Positions 15,886-24,767 of a stretch of 64,000 bases of DNA are shown here, in pieces. Position 1 is the stretch's first letter. The number at the start of each line of letters is the position of its first letter. The stretch is from Paenibacillus sp. HW567 (GTDB taxonomy: Bacteria; Bacillota; Bacilli; Paenibacillales; Paenibacillaceae), in assembly GCF_000374185.1 (NCBI RefSeq), contig NZ_KB910518.1:5485003-5549002 (forward strand), in the 5' to 3' direction. Both the position numbers and the translations under genes were made by a program. The notes beneath the pieces were generated by a model. It made no database searches, was not told where the DNA came from, and saw nothing but the letters and a program-made list of their open reading frames with translations.

Positions 15886-17190
15886 CTAAATCTTGTAAGC
15901 CTTCATCGCTTTTCTGATCTCTTTGATGCTTGGGCGTTTGCCGTACATCAGGACGCCGGTGCGGTAGATCTTGGCGGCGAGCCAGCCCATAACGAAGGTG
16001 GTCACAAGCAGGATCACAAGCGAAACGGCAATTTCCCAGAACGCGACTTCCCCTACACCGATACGCAGCAGCATACTGAGCGGTGAAGTGAACGGAATAT
16101 AGCTGGCTACCTTGATAAGCATGGTATCCGGGGCCGAAATGCTGAACATCGGAATGTAGAAGCTGACAAGGCCCAGCATCAGGACCGGCATCAATGCCTG
16201 GCCCAGATCCTCTGTACGGCTGACAATAGAGCCTACGGCTGCATACATGAGCGCATACAGGAAGTAACCAAGAATATAGAGAATAAGACCATATGCCAGG
16301 ATTCCAACATTTAGCTGGCCCAGATCCAAATTAAAGTCGGACAATATGCTGGCATTATGCGGAAGCATCAGATTGACGGCGACGCTGGCGGTAATAATTG
16401 CAATCTGCAGCAAGCCGACCAGGAAGATACCAATGACCTTGCCGAACATTTGCGTAAGCGGCGAAGCGCTGGTAATCAGTATTTCCATAATACGCGAGCT
16501 TTTCTCCGAGGTCACCTCGGCCGAGATCATGTTGCCGGTCATCATAATCGACATAAAGAACAGGAACAACAGGGCATACACGATGACATAGTTGATGATA
16601 GGTTTGGGCTTCTCAGGCATATCGGCGCCTGCAGTTCCATCCGTGGTGATCTGCTGTGTACCGATGGATACCGGGGCGAACATGGCAGCCACCTGCTCCT
16701 GGGTCAGCTTATCGCCGACGATTAACTGGGTGTTGACCTGCTGCAGTGCGTTCTGGAGATAGGTTTGCACGTCTCCGTTCAGTTCTCCGTCTTTGCTGTG
16801 ATAGGTTACCGGCGGCACGCCATCCCCGGCCTGTGCGGCAAAGGTAAGGTAGCCTTCAATGGTTCCGTCATCCAGCCCCTTCTTCAGAGCAGCGTCATCC
16901 GCTGATGCATACGGCGTAAGCAATACCTTGTCTGCTGCTTTATCCGCATTCGCAGGCGCAGGCGGCGTAAAGGCCGTCAGAAGACCGGCAACACGGTTGC
17001 CCTGCTCAGCCACCACACCAATCTGCGTAGTCTTGGCTGCGCCATCATCGCCCTGGAATACCTTAATCATATACGGAATATTCATACCGATGCTGATCAG
17101 CAGCACGAGTATCAGTGTCGTAATCGTAAACGACTTGGTTCTCACTTTATTTTTGAAGGTAAAGCCGATAATAGTTCCCATCTTATTCAT
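15886..17190 (-). CDS. ABC-2 type transporter permease (NatB/YhaP-like)
   Basis: A 434-aa permease: one N-terminal transmembrane helix (SFTITTLILVLLISIG), a large extracellular domain of about 140 residues, then five to six helices in the C-terminal half, including the family signature SAEVTSEKSSRIMEILITS. This is the NatB/YhaP type that exports sodium, peptides or antibiotics with an ATPase partner. Its ATG overlaps the stop of the ATPase gene by 8 nt (ATGAATAA), so both are translated together. It is the last gene of a GntR-controlled operon. Confidence 0.9.
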   Translation of the reverse strand: MNKMGTIIGFTFKNKVRTKSFTITTLILVLLISIGMNIPYMIKVFQGDDGAAKTTQIGVVAEQGNRVAGLLTAFTPPAPANADKAADKVLLTPYASADDAALKKGLDDGTIEGYLTFAAQAGDGVPPVTYHSKDGELNGDVQTYLQNALQQVNTQLIVGDKLTQEQVAAMFAPVSIGTQQITTDGTAGADMPEKPKPIINYVIVYALLFLFFMSIMMTGNMISAEVTSEKSSRIMEILITSASPLTQMFGKVIGIFLVGLLQIAIITASVAVNLMLPHNASILSDFNLDLGQLNVGILAYGLILYILGYFLYALMYAAVGSIVSRTEDLGQALMPVLMLGLVSFYIPMFSISAPDTMLIKVASYIPFTSPLSMLLRIGVGEVAFWEIAVSLVILLVTTFVMGWLAAKIYRTGVLMYGKRPSIKEIRKAMKAYKI

Positions 17191-18085
17191 TAGATTCACC
17201 CACCGCTCTAATAAAGATTTGGTTCAAGGTTGGTTCCTTGATTTCGAAATGCTCCACTTCGCCTGCCGACATGGCATGCTGCAGTATACGCTGCGCTGCA
17301 CTAAGCTCGCTGATCGAAAGAACATAACCGCGCTCCTGCCGTTGTACTGCGCTTACCCCAGGAATGCCTTCCAGTCCGCTGACCTCCCCCACCGTCCGCA
17401 GTATAACCTCCTCGCGGGGGTAGCCCTTCTTGATCTCACGGATATCACCCTGCACAACCGTATTGGAACGGTCGAGAATGGTAATATGGCGGCACAGCTC
17501 CTCCACATGCTCCATCCGGTGGGTAGAAAACAGGATGCCGGTGCCCTGATCGCGCAGCTCCCTTACTGTATCCTTGAGCAGCTCCACATTGACAGGGTCC
17601 AAACCGCTGAAAGCCTCGTCGAGCACCAGAATCTGCGGTTTATGGACAACGGCGGCGATAAAGCCCATTTTCTGCTGATTGCCCTTGGAGAGCTCTTCAA
17701 TCTTCTTATTGTAGTATTCCGGGACGTCGAAGCGGTCCAGCCAATAACGCAGGCTCTTGTCCGCATCGCTTGCTGACATGCCGCGCAGACGGGCCAGATA
17801 AATGATCTGGTCGCTGACCTTGACCTTCGGATACAGCCCCCGTTCCTCCGGGAGATAACCCATGAGATGCTGCAGCTCATTGCTGAACGCCTTGCCGTTA
17901 TAGAGTATGTTTCCTCCATCAGGATAAATCAGGCCGAGCACCATGCGCATGGTCGTTGTTTTGCCGGCGCCGTTGGCACCAAGCAGTCCATAAATCTCGC
18001 CTTGCTCCACCTTCAGACTGACTCCATTTACTGCAGTTTTGTCTCCATATTGCTTCACTACGTTCTCCAGCTTCAAAGCTTCCAT
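17183..18085 (-). CDS. ABC transporter ATPase (NatA/YhaQ-like)
   Basis: ABC ATPase of 300 aa with Walker A GANGAGKTTT, signature LSKGNQQK and Walker B ILVLDEAFSG, plus a C-terminal regulatory tail. It pairs with the permease whose start overlaps its stop. The ATG at 18085 follows AGGAGA with 8 nt spacing; the stop of the preceding ATPase gene lies 4 nt upstream. The pairing with an ABC-2 permease having a large extracellular loop suggests export of a toxic compound or ion rather than import. Confidence 0.92.
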   Translation of the reverse strand: MEALKLENVVKQYGDKTAVNGVSLKVEQGEIYGLLGANGAGKTTTMRMVLGLIYPDGGNILYNGKAFSNELQHLMGYLPEERGLYPKVKVSDQIIYLARLRGMSASDADKSLRYWLDRFDVPEYYNKKIEELSKGNQQKMGFIAAVVHKPQILVLDEAFSGLDPVNVELLKDTVRELRDQGTGILFSTHRMEHVEELCRHITILDRSNTVVQGDIREIKKGYPREEVILRTVGEVSGLEGIPGVSAVQRQERGYVLSISELSAAQRILQHAMSAGEVEHFEIKEPTLNQIFIRAVGESNE

Positions 18086-18089
18086 TCTT

Positions 18090-19016
18090 CTATTCTCCTC
18101 TCTCCTGGTCAATCAGAATCGGGCGATGCCCCTGAGTCCATAAGCTTAAGATTTCATCCAGCTCCAAGCTTCGGGTCTTGATAACCTTTACGCCCAAATC
18201 GTGGATGCGTTTCTCATTCTGCTCTGCCTGCGGGGATATAAATGATGCAACTCCCGGTGTCTCCACAGTAAAATCCCTCGCTCCCGGCAGCTCTGCCGCC
18301 AGCTCATCCAGCTCTTCCTGCTCCACCTGAACGGAGATCTCGCTCCAGGAGCCGAACAAGCTGTCCTTCTCGGCCATGCCGAGCAGTTGTCCCTGATGCA
18401 TCAGCACGATGTAATCGGCAAGCCGCCGCACTTCCTCAACGATGTGGGTAGAGATCACCACCGTAGCACCGGTCTGATCCATATACTTGCGCAGCGTTTC
18501 GATCATCACCTTCCAGGCAAAAGGGTCCAGCCCAGAGGACGGCTCATCCAGCAGCAGCAGCCGCGGGCGGGCCGCAAGCGCAGCCGCAATTTCGAATTTC
18601 CGGCGTTCGCCCTTGGACATTTTGCCAAGCCTTGCCCCCTTCGGCACTTCAAACTTCGCAAGCAGCTCCTCGAAATAGCCATGATCCCAGGCCGGATACC
18701 AATGGCTGCGGAATTCGCCCGCACCTTCGGCAGTCCAATACCTCTCTTCAGGCTGCGAGGTCTCAGGGACGTAGGCAATGCTCTGGCGGACCTCCAGCGG
18801 CAGACTGTCGACATATCGCTGCTCGAACCAGCGGATTTCTCCTTCTTCGGGGTACGTAAGCTGCAGGAGCATGTGCAGCAGCGTGCTTTTGCCGGAGCCA
18901 TTCTGGCCCACCAATGCGGTAATATAGCCTTGCGGGAGATTCAGATTAAGCGGCCCTATGGTTCTGTTGCGACGCTTCTTGCTTACATTCCGCAGCTCTA
19001 TAGCCTGCTGTACCAT
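18090..19016 (-). CDS. ABC transporter ATPase (YtrB-like)
   Basis: A second ABC ATPase of 308 aa: Walker A GQNGSGKST, signature MSKGERRK and Walker B LLLLDEPSSG. It belongs to the YtrB/YhcH type that is normally encoded directly after a small GntR repressor, as here (stop of the GntR gene 15 nt upstream of its ATG). Its membrane partner is probably the protein encoded at 19488-20216. The operon would thus encode two transporters. YtrGABCDEF-type operons respond to cell-wall antibiotics in Bacillus. Confidence 0.9.
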   Translation of the reverse strand: MVQQAIELRNVSKKRRNRTIGPLNLNLPQGYITALVGQNGSGKSTLLHMLLQLTYPEEGEIRWFEQRYVDSLPLEVRQSIAYVPETSQPEERYWTAEGAGEFRSHWYPAWDHGYFEELLAKFEVPKGARLGKMSKGERRKFEIAAALAARPRLLLLDEPSSGLDPFAWKVMIETLRKYMDQTGATVVISTHIVEEVRRLADYIVLMHQGQLLGMAEKDSLFGSWSEISVQVEQEELDELAAELPGARDFTVETPGVASFISPQAEQNEKRIHDLGVKVIKTRSLELDEILSLWTQGHRPILIDQERGE

Positions 19017-19031
19017 GAATGACCCCACCCT

Positions 19032-19427
19032 TCATTTCTGTTCCTTATATTTGTTCTTCACAATCTCCATGAACAGTTCGATCAGTTCCTCTTGAGAACA
19101 CTTTACCGATAAGCCGACATCCACCGCACCCTCCAGCGCTTTGAGGATAGCCTCTCTCTTGTAGCCTTCCATCGCGTCACCACCCACATGAGAGACAAAG
19201 GTGCCCGTGCCCTGTCTCGTCCGCAGCAGGCCTTCATTCTCCAGATCCTGGTAGACCCGGCGCACGGTAATCACACTGCATTTCAGATCACCGGCAAATT
19301 CACGGATCGAAGGAAGCAGCGTACCTTCAGTGATGACTCCGCTGATAATCAGCGATCTGAGCTGGGTTTCGATCTGGTGGTACAGCGGCTCGGCGCTATT
19401 CTCATTTATTTGAATCGGAATCCACAT
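19032..19427 (-). CDS. GntR-family repressor (YtrA subfamily)
   Basis: 131 aa: winged-helix DNA-binding domain (PLYHQIETQLRSLIISG... LPSIREFAGDLKCSVITVRRVYQDLENEGLL) with only a short C-terminal helical dimerisation part, which is characteristic of YtrA-type GntR regulators that control ABC transporters. I chose the ATG at 19427 (preceded by GGTGGAAATC), since MWIPIQINENSAEPLYHQ matches the usual YtrA beginning. It is the second gene of the operon and probably binds the 26-bp palindrome over the operon's own promoter at 20294-20319. Confidence 0.9.
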   Translation of the reverse strand: MWIPIQINENSAEPLYHQIETQLRSLIISGVITEGTLLPSIREFAGDLKCSVITVRRVYQDLENEGLLRTRQGTGTFVSHVGGDAMEGYKREAILKALEGAVDVGLSVKCSQEELIELFMEIVKNKYKEQK

Positions 19428-19487
19428 GATTTCCACCAACCTTCCAGGCCCCGGCAAGCCGGATGGCCTTCTTGCCATTCAGCCTCT

Positions 19488-20216
19488 TCATACGAGATCA
19501 CGGCTCTTCAGCCGGTGTATGGTCCATTTGGAAAAGAGCTGTACCGATAGCGTTCCCAGCAGCAGGGTTGCCCACATAAGCGGGGAAGCGAAGCCCCATT
19601 CCTTTGCATTTTGAACGCTGAAGAGGAACACGTTCCCTCCCGCAAGCCGGATCAGCAGCGCTATGCCCAGGCACAGGAGCGTAATGAGCAGAAGGAACCA
19701 GAAATAGATTTTGCCGCTGAACGATAATTCGATAAAGATGTATAGTCCCGACACCATAAGTCCGAAGCCGATCCAGGTCAGCGCAAAGGCAAGATAACCG
19801 GGGACGGAAAATTCACTGCGGACTTGGCCGCTGATGGCATATATGAGACCGAAATAGAGCACACCGTTCAGGGCGAAGGAGCACACGGCATGCAGTTTTC
19901 TTTTGCACAGAATCACAGCAGCCGGGATCGGAAGAGTGCGCATATAAGCGAGCATCTTGGTATACGAATCCTCACTCCAGTACTTCATCGCACGTTTGGA
20001 AAAGGTGAAGCCAAGCATCGGAATCATAGCGAGCAGAAGGAAATCAGCCAGAACCTTCCCGTCCCCTTCTCGCAGGACATCCTCAAAAATCATCCCGTTA
20101 AATATGGACATATAACCCATAAATAAAATGGCGAATATTAGCGCCTGCAGGAGCTTCAGCTTGTCGGCCCGGAGGTCGCTCCGGACAATAATCCAGGCAT
20201 TTCTTAGGGTTGTCAT
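19488..20216 (-). CDS. Membrane protein, probable ABC-2 permease of the GntR operon
   Basis: 242 aa with about six predicted transmembrane helices (for example LLQALIFAILFMGYMSIF, FLLLAMIPMLGFTF, IYFWFLLLITLLCLGIALLI) and an N-terminal MTTLRNAWIIVRSDLRADKLK segment typical of ABC-2-like permeases that begin with a cytosolic amphipathic helix. It is the first gene of the operon, located upstream of the GntR repressor and YtrB-like ATPase. It most likely forms the membrane part for that ATPase. No substrate can be named. Confidence 0.8.
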   Translation of the reverse strand: MTTLRNAWIIVRSDLRADKLKLLQALIFAILFMGYMSIFNGMIFEDVLREGDGKVLADFLLLAMIPMLGFTFSKRAMKYWSEDSYTKMLAYMRTLPIPAAVILCKRKLHAVCSFALNGVLYFGLIYAISGQVRSEFSVPGYLAFALTWIGFGLMVSGLYIFIELSFSGKIYFWFLLLITLLCLGIALLIRLAGGNVFLFSVQNAKEWGFASPLMWATLLLGTLSVQLFSKWTIHRLKSRDLV

Positions 20217-20293
20217 GAACTCTAACCTCGCTTTGTCATCTCATGAGCGTAGGCGTCAGCGGATACCGTGCCTATTGTGTATCGCTGTGTGCT

Positions 20294-20344
20294 TACTGTA
20301 TATATCTATATACACAGTATATGACCTGATATTTCCAATGTCAA
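20294..20344 (-). promoter_or_regulatory. Sigma-A promoter with palindromic GntR operator
   Basis: Read leftwards: -35 TTGACA (20344-20339), 17-bp spacer, -10 TATACT (20321-20316). A 26-bp near-palindrome (20294-20319) with outer arms TACTGT/ACAGTA and inner TATAT/ATATA overlaps the -10 and the start point. This fits autorepression by the YtrA-type regulator encoded in the operon. Perfect spacing and near-consensus boxes make the promoter convincing; binding by the regulator is inferred. Confidence 0.85.
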
Positions 20345-20402
20345 TGACTATTCCATATTTTTCTCGGTAGCCTGTATTCTACTAGAAACATAAGAATAGG
20401 GA

Positions 20403-20431
20403 TTGTAATAGTATTACATTTATAGTATATT
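20403..20431 (+). promoter_or_regulatory. Putative promoter of the xylanase gene with 15-bp palindrome
   Basis: TTGTAA (20403-20408), 17-bp spacer, TATATT (20426-20431). The palindrome TGTAATAGTATTACA (20404-20418) covers the -35 and spacer and could be an operator for a sugar-responsive regulator. The start codon is about 105 bp downstream. Confidence 0.5.
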
Positions 20432-20536
20432 GTTGCCATAAATAGGTTTTCTTGCGAGGATGGTGATGCTGAACCAGGGACAGACATGGGCTACTAGTAG
20501 AATGTGTTCCAAACACTATGAAAGGAGAATGGAACG

Positions 20537-22841
20537 ATGAAAAGCAAATCATTTTTGAAAGCGCTTTATATTGTACTCTCTCTATGTCTTCTGCTGCCGA
20601 TGTCCTTTGCCGCCCCCGCACATGCGGAGAATACCCTGCTTACCCAAACCGACTTTGAGGATGGTACGCTGCAGAGCTGGGCAGGGCGCGGCGGAGTAGA
20701 GGTATTGACCGCTGTCCCGGAAGCAGCGCACACAGGCACCCTCGGTCTGAGTGTCAGCGGCCGCACCAAAACCTGGCATGGCCCTTCGCTGAATATAACC
20801 AGCCATCTGCAGGTAGGACAAACCTATGAAATGATCGGTTGGGTCAAGCTGCCGGCAGGGTCCTCCAGCGCTTCTGTCTCCATGTCTTTGCAGCGCACTG
20901 TGGGGACAACCAACTATTACGAGAATCTCACTGCGGCTGCCGTAACCTCCGGCGGTTGGGTGAAGCTGGATGCAAAATACAAAGTGCTCGAAGCCCCCGA
21001 TCCGATATCGGTCTACTTTGAGATTCCGGGCAATGCAACCGCTTCCTTTTATATGGATGATTTCCGTCTGGAACGGCTGCCCGATCTTGGTCCAATTGTC
21101 ATAGAACCCAATATCCCTTCCTTGAAGGATGTATTTAAGAACGATTTCCTGATTGGGGCAGCCTTCACCAACAATGAGCTGTTGACAGAACCCGACAAAC
21201 AACTGCTCGCCAAGCATTTTAACAGCGTCACTCCGGGCAATGTTCTGAAATGGGACAGCACCGAACCGCCAGGAGGGGCAATTCAATTTCACCGGCTCCG
21301 ACGCAGCGGTACAGTTCGCCGTAGATCACGGGCAGCAGGTCCGGGGCCATACGCTGGTCTGGCATTCGCAGACCCCGGATTGGGTGTTCTATGATGCAAA
21401 TGGCAAGCTGGCCAGCAAAGAGCTGCTGTATCAGCGCATGCGCAACCATATACAGACTGTCATGACCCGCTACAAGGATAAAATCTATGCCTGGGATGTT
21501 GTCAATGAAGTCATAGACGCTTCCCAGCCGGACGGACTCCGCCGGAGCCTCTGGTATCAGATCGCCGGAGAGGAATATATTGAGAAAGCCTTCGAATATG
21601 CCCGTGAGGCAGACCCGAAGGCCAAGCTGTTCATCAATGACTACAACACCCATGAGAGCGCCAAGGGGCAGGCGTTATACAATCTGATTCAGCGGCTGCA
21701 GGCCAAGGGAGTCCCGATTGACGGGGTAGGACATCAAACCCATGTCAGCCTGTACTACCCGACCATTGCAGAAATCGAGAATTCGATCGTCAAGTTCAAG
21801 GCGCTTGGACTGGAGACTCACATCACTGAGCTGGATATGAGTGTGTATTCGGACAACTCGCAGAAATACGAGACCTTCCCGGATAACCTCAAGACAAAGC
21901 AGGCCACTCTGTATAAGCAATTATTCGATGTGTTCAAGCGACATAAAGATACGGTAACGAGCGTCACCCTCTGGGGCAAGGATGACAGCAACACCTGGCT
22001 CCGGACTTCTCCGGTAGCCCGCAATAACTGGCCGCTGCTGTTCGATGAACGGCTGCAGTCCAAGCCCGCATACTGGTCGGTCATCGAAAGCTCGCCGCCT
22101 CCCACCATCCCGGCTGTGCCGACCGGTGTAGCTGCAAACGCAGGAAGCGCTGCCGTTGACTTAAGCTGGAACGCCTCCACAGGGGCAACCAGCTATACAG
22201 TCAAGCGTGCATCTGCCAGCAGCGGCCCCTATGCCCCAGTCGCAACAGTTACCGGGCTTAGCTATACAGACAGCGCCGTAATCAACGGAGTCACCTACTA
22301 CTACGTGGTCAGTGCAGGGAACACTGCCGGTACAAGCGCCAATTCCGCGCCGCCCGTCAGCGCCACTCCGCAGCAAGGCACGCCGGGCAATCTTGCCCTG
22401 CAGTACCGTGCCGCAGATACTAACGCGTCAGATAACCAGATGAAGCCATTTTTTATCATCAAAAATAACGGAACCGCCGCAGTACCCGCAAGCAGCCTGA
22501 AAATCCGTTACTGGTTCACTATTGACGGAGATACGCCTCTAACCTTTCATTCCGACTATGCCGCCCTGGGCAATACTAATGTACTGGGCAGCTTCGTGAA
22601 GCTGAATACCCCCAAGACGGGAGCCGACTATTACATGGAGGTTAGCTTCAGTGCTGCGGCAGGCAGTATTCCCGCTGGCGGAACCTCCGGGGATATTCAG
22701 ACCCGTATCAACAAAAATGACTGGTCCAGCTTCAATGAAGCGAATGACTATTCGTTTGACCCGGCCAAAACCTCCTACGCCAATTGGAGCAGGGTCACTC
22801 TATATCAGAACGGCCAGCTTGTCTGGGGAACCGAGCCGTAA
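20537..22841 (+). pseudogene. Modular secreted endo-1,4-beta-xylanase (GH10, CBM4/9-like, FN3, CBM3) with a frameshift
   Basis: Signal peptide (LYIVLSLCLLLPMSFAAPAHA), a CBM4/9/22-like carbohydrate-binding domain (about residues 35-180), then a GH10 barrel with acid/base Glu in YAWDVVNEVID and nucleophile Glu in THITELDMSV. A fibronectin type III domain and a C-terminal CBM3 cellulose-binding domain follow. The frame breaks at about 21269: the sequence GAACCGCCAGGAGGGG gives EPPGG, while removing one C gives EPQEGQF, the normal GH10 sequence, and the second frame continues without a gap to 22841. So one extra base splits the catalytic domain. Everything else is intact, so this may be a recent mutation or a sequencing error. 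If real, only the CBM and a barrel fragment would be secreted. Confidence 0.88.
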
Positions 22842-22868
22842 GCGGTGTACACAATTGTGAGCAAATGA

Positions 22869-22922
22869 AAAGGGGGCGTTCCAAAAGCCATGAAACGGCT
22901 GCTTGGGACGCCCCCTGGTTTT
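22869..22922 (+). terminator. Terminator of the xylanase gene
   Basis: AGGGGGCG (22871-22878) pairs with CGCCCCCT (22909-22916), with an inner AGCC/GGCT stem, followed by GGTTTT. Located 27 nt after the stop codon. Confidence 0.85.
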
Positions 22923-23058
22923 GAATAGGATGTACGGTTCCGATAACAGGAGAATCGCTGCTCTGTTTGAATTTCAGGCTTTTGAAAAGATAGTGATCCT
23001 GTCTGTCTCCACCAAGTAGAATATCTACTTATGGGACAGCCCTTTAACGTTGCTGTAC

Positions 23059-23515
23059 CTACAGATCCACATTATGGGAAACCCGCAAAATCGTAGGCAT
23101 GATGCGTGTCTGGTCAGTCGTTCTATACTCTGGACATTTCATTTGCGGCACCCCTGCACCGTCCAGGAAAATACCTTCCAGTTTATTGCTTGGCTCCACT
23201 TTTTCCTTAATGGCTGCTCTAAAGGCAGCAGATGTACAACTCGTTGGTGTGGTGATCAGATATAGATTCAGAGAGGCGCCGTACAGCAGACCGGAGCGTG
23301 TTACCTTGCCATCGGGGTTATACATTTTTTCAACGTTAACCGCTTGGTTGAGCCATGTAGAATCATTCTGAAGATTCATGCTGATTCCGCCTTGAATCCA
23401 GTTGCTGCTGGAAAATGCAGTGAACCCGAAATCGCTCCTTTTTCATACAGGTTGCGGTAGCCATTCTCGTAATCCTTCGAACCGATTTGTTCGCCATGTT
23501 CGACAGCGGGGGTTT
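23059..23515 (-). pseudogene. Decayed 3' part of a phosphodiester glycosidase-like (NAGPA/DUF2233) gene
   Basis: The minus-strand frame from 23379 to 23059 ends with IFLDGAGVPQMKCPEYRTTD and MPTILRV, resembling the C-terminal LDGGGSTQM...RxVPTILxV signature of phosphodiester glycosidase-domain proteins. Upstream, codons for EHGEQIGSKDYENGYRNLYE stand in another frame, so at least one frameshift lies near 23420-23440, and no start, signal peptide or full domain precedes it. I interpret it as a truncated, frameshifted remnant. The assignment rests on a short C-terminal motif. Confidence 0.5.
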
Positions 23516-23590
23516 AACAACCATGTTATTTGGGAAAATGTAGATATTTTATAGATGCATATCCAATAAGTATGTATATCATGACTGAAA

Positions 23591-23618
23591 ATGTCGTACA
23601 ATATCACTTATGCGACAT
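23591..23618 (+). repeat. 28-bp Xer-type recombination site, left copy (inverted relative to right copy)
   Basis: Two 11-bp half-sites, ATGTCGTACAA and (complement of the other end) ATGTCGCATAA, agree at 9 of 11 positions and flank a 6-bp centre TATCAC. This is the 11-6-11 architecture of dif/XerCD-type sites. The identical 28 bp occurs at 24740-24767 on the opposite strand. Confidence 0.88.
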
Positions 23619-23678
23619 TTTTCCCGTTAAAAAAAGGGATAATTGCACATTTATGCATATCGAAGCTGTTATGCCTAC

Positions 23679-23707
23679 ATTATAGGTTATTTTCATAACG
23701 CTGTATA
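23679..23707 (-). promoter_or_regulatory. Outward-facing promoter-like sequence inside the recombinase cassette
   Basis: Read leftwards: TATACA (23707-23702) as -35, 17-bp spacer, TATAAT (23684-23679) as -10. It lies between the recombinase stop codon and the left inverted site and points out of the cassette toward the decayed gene at 23059-23515. After inversion it would point at cheW. The -10 is perfect, the -35 matches consensus at four of six positions; activity is inferred. Confidence 0.5.
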
Positions 23708-23748
23708 GGAACTCATCAGAAAAATATCGTTATTTGTCAAACCTTGTC

Positions 23749-24714
23749 TCATTGAATAAAAATACGCAGGCTGTCCTCGACGAAATCGGGGGCGGCCTTT
23801 TGGATTTGCTGCACCGTATGCAGATAGCGCTGGGTAGTATTGATGTGAGAATGCCCAAGCGATTCCTGCACCTGCTGAAGCGAGGCGCCTTGCAGCAGCG
23901 CAAGTGTAGCATTGGTATGCCGCAACCAGTGCGGAGTAGGCTCCTTCTCAATGGAGCTGATCACTCCGGCTGTCTTGATGATCCGCTCCACTTGCCTTGA
24001 AGATAAGGGAAACATCCGAAGGGACCCGTTCGGTTCCCCATTTTCTGCAAGGGAGCTTGAGAGCTGGGAGTATAGCTGCCACAGTGTAGGAGGTACTTTG
24101 ATTTCACGGCGTTTGCCGCCCTTGGCATTCGCAATGGTCAGCCAAATCGAGGTTTCCAGAGGGTCTGTATGGAAATCCCCCCATCTCATCGCCGTCAGCT
24201 CCGATACACGCAAGCCCAGCATGACCAGCGTCAGCCCGATCAGGTAATTCCGCAGCCCCTGCTTCTGCAGCTCGCCAAGCAAATTACCCACTTCTCTTTT
24301 TGTCAAAAAATTTCTTCTGCTGTTAATCGTTATTTTGGGAATCCGTACGCTGGAGGTCGGATTGTTATTGAAGAAGCCGATATGAAGATCGCTGCCCCAT
24401 TTATAAAATGATTTTATGGGCGCAATGAAAGCAGCAATACTGGCCGGGGCAAGCTGCTTCGGATAACTGTAGCCGCCTTGTGTAAGAAAGATTTTATAAG
24501 CCTCAATCTCCCTCCAGGTAACCTCCCGCAATGATTTGCCTGAAATAAATTTACGAAAAGCAGCAATTGCCCGCCCATAGTTACGGCGTGTATTTGCATT
24601 TGCGCAGCAGGTTGCCAGAAACATCTGCACGATATTCTCGTCGCTGCTAAGGCCATCCCCGCCCTCCACTAAATCCAACTGAGCTTCATTAGATTTTGCC
24701 TGTTCTCCTGTCAT
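23749..24714 (-). CDS. Tyrosine recombinase (XerC/D-like integrase)
   Basis: 321 aa with an N-terminal SAM-like core-binding domain (NTRRNYGRAIAAFRKFISG...) and a C-terminal catalytic domain carrying the full residue set: Arg in MLGLRVSELTAMRW, Lys in NAKGGKRRE, HxxR in PHWLRHTNATL, His in LGHSHINTT and the nucleophile Tyr in TTQRYLH. It cuts and rejoins DNA at sites of the 28-bp type. The ATG has AGAGGAG 7 nt upstream, and the right-hand inverted site lies only 25 bp further upstream. The enzyme bound at its own site could therefore repress its own promoter. There is no excisionase or other mobile-element gene next to it. Confidence 0.93.
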   Translation of the reverse strand: MTGEQAKSNEAQLDLVEGGDGLSSDENIVQMFLATCCANANTRRNYGRAIAAFRKFISGKSLREVTWREIEAYKIFLTQGGYSYPKQLAPASIAAFIAPIKSFYKWGSDLHIGFFNNNPTSSVRIPKITINSRRNFLTKREVGNLLGELQKQGLRNYLIGLTLVMLGLRVSELTAMRWGDFHTDPLETSIWLTIANAKGGKRREIKVPPTLWQLYSQLSSSLAENGEPNGSLRMFPLSSRQVERIIKTAGVISSIEKEPTPHWLRHTNATLALLQGASLQQVQESLGHSHINTTQRYLHTVQQIQKAAPDFVEDSLRIFIQ

Positions 24715-24739
24715 TTCATTGCTCCTCTTAGGTTATGGA

Positions 24740-24767
24740 ATGTCGCATAAGTGATATTGTACGACAT
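24740..24767 (-). repeat. 28-bp Xer-type recombination site, right copy
   Basis: Exact reverse complement of 23591-23618 over all 28 positions (ATGTCGCATAA, 6-bp centre, TTGTACGACAT). It lies just upstream of the recombinase gene and 159 bp upstream of cheW. Confidence 0.88.

Larger units (their letters stand above)
23591..24767. mobile_element. Recombinase gene enclosed by inverted Xer-type sites: putative self-inverting cassette
   Basis: A 1,177-bp segment containing one tyrosine recombinase gene and bounded by perfect 28-bp inverted repeats. Recombination between inverted sites would flip the segment; an alternative reading is a minimal mobile element with terminal repeats. No obvious target-site duplication is seen in the ten bases flanking each end, which favours inversion or Xer-like integration over DDE-type transposition. 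See separate entries for the sites, gene and outward promoter. Confidence 0.65.

Noticed and set aside
23591-24767. Recombinase cassette as a conventional DDE insertion sequence
   Set aside because: The enzyme is a tyrosine recombinase with RKHRHY residues, the ends have Xer-type site architecture, and no target duplication is visible.
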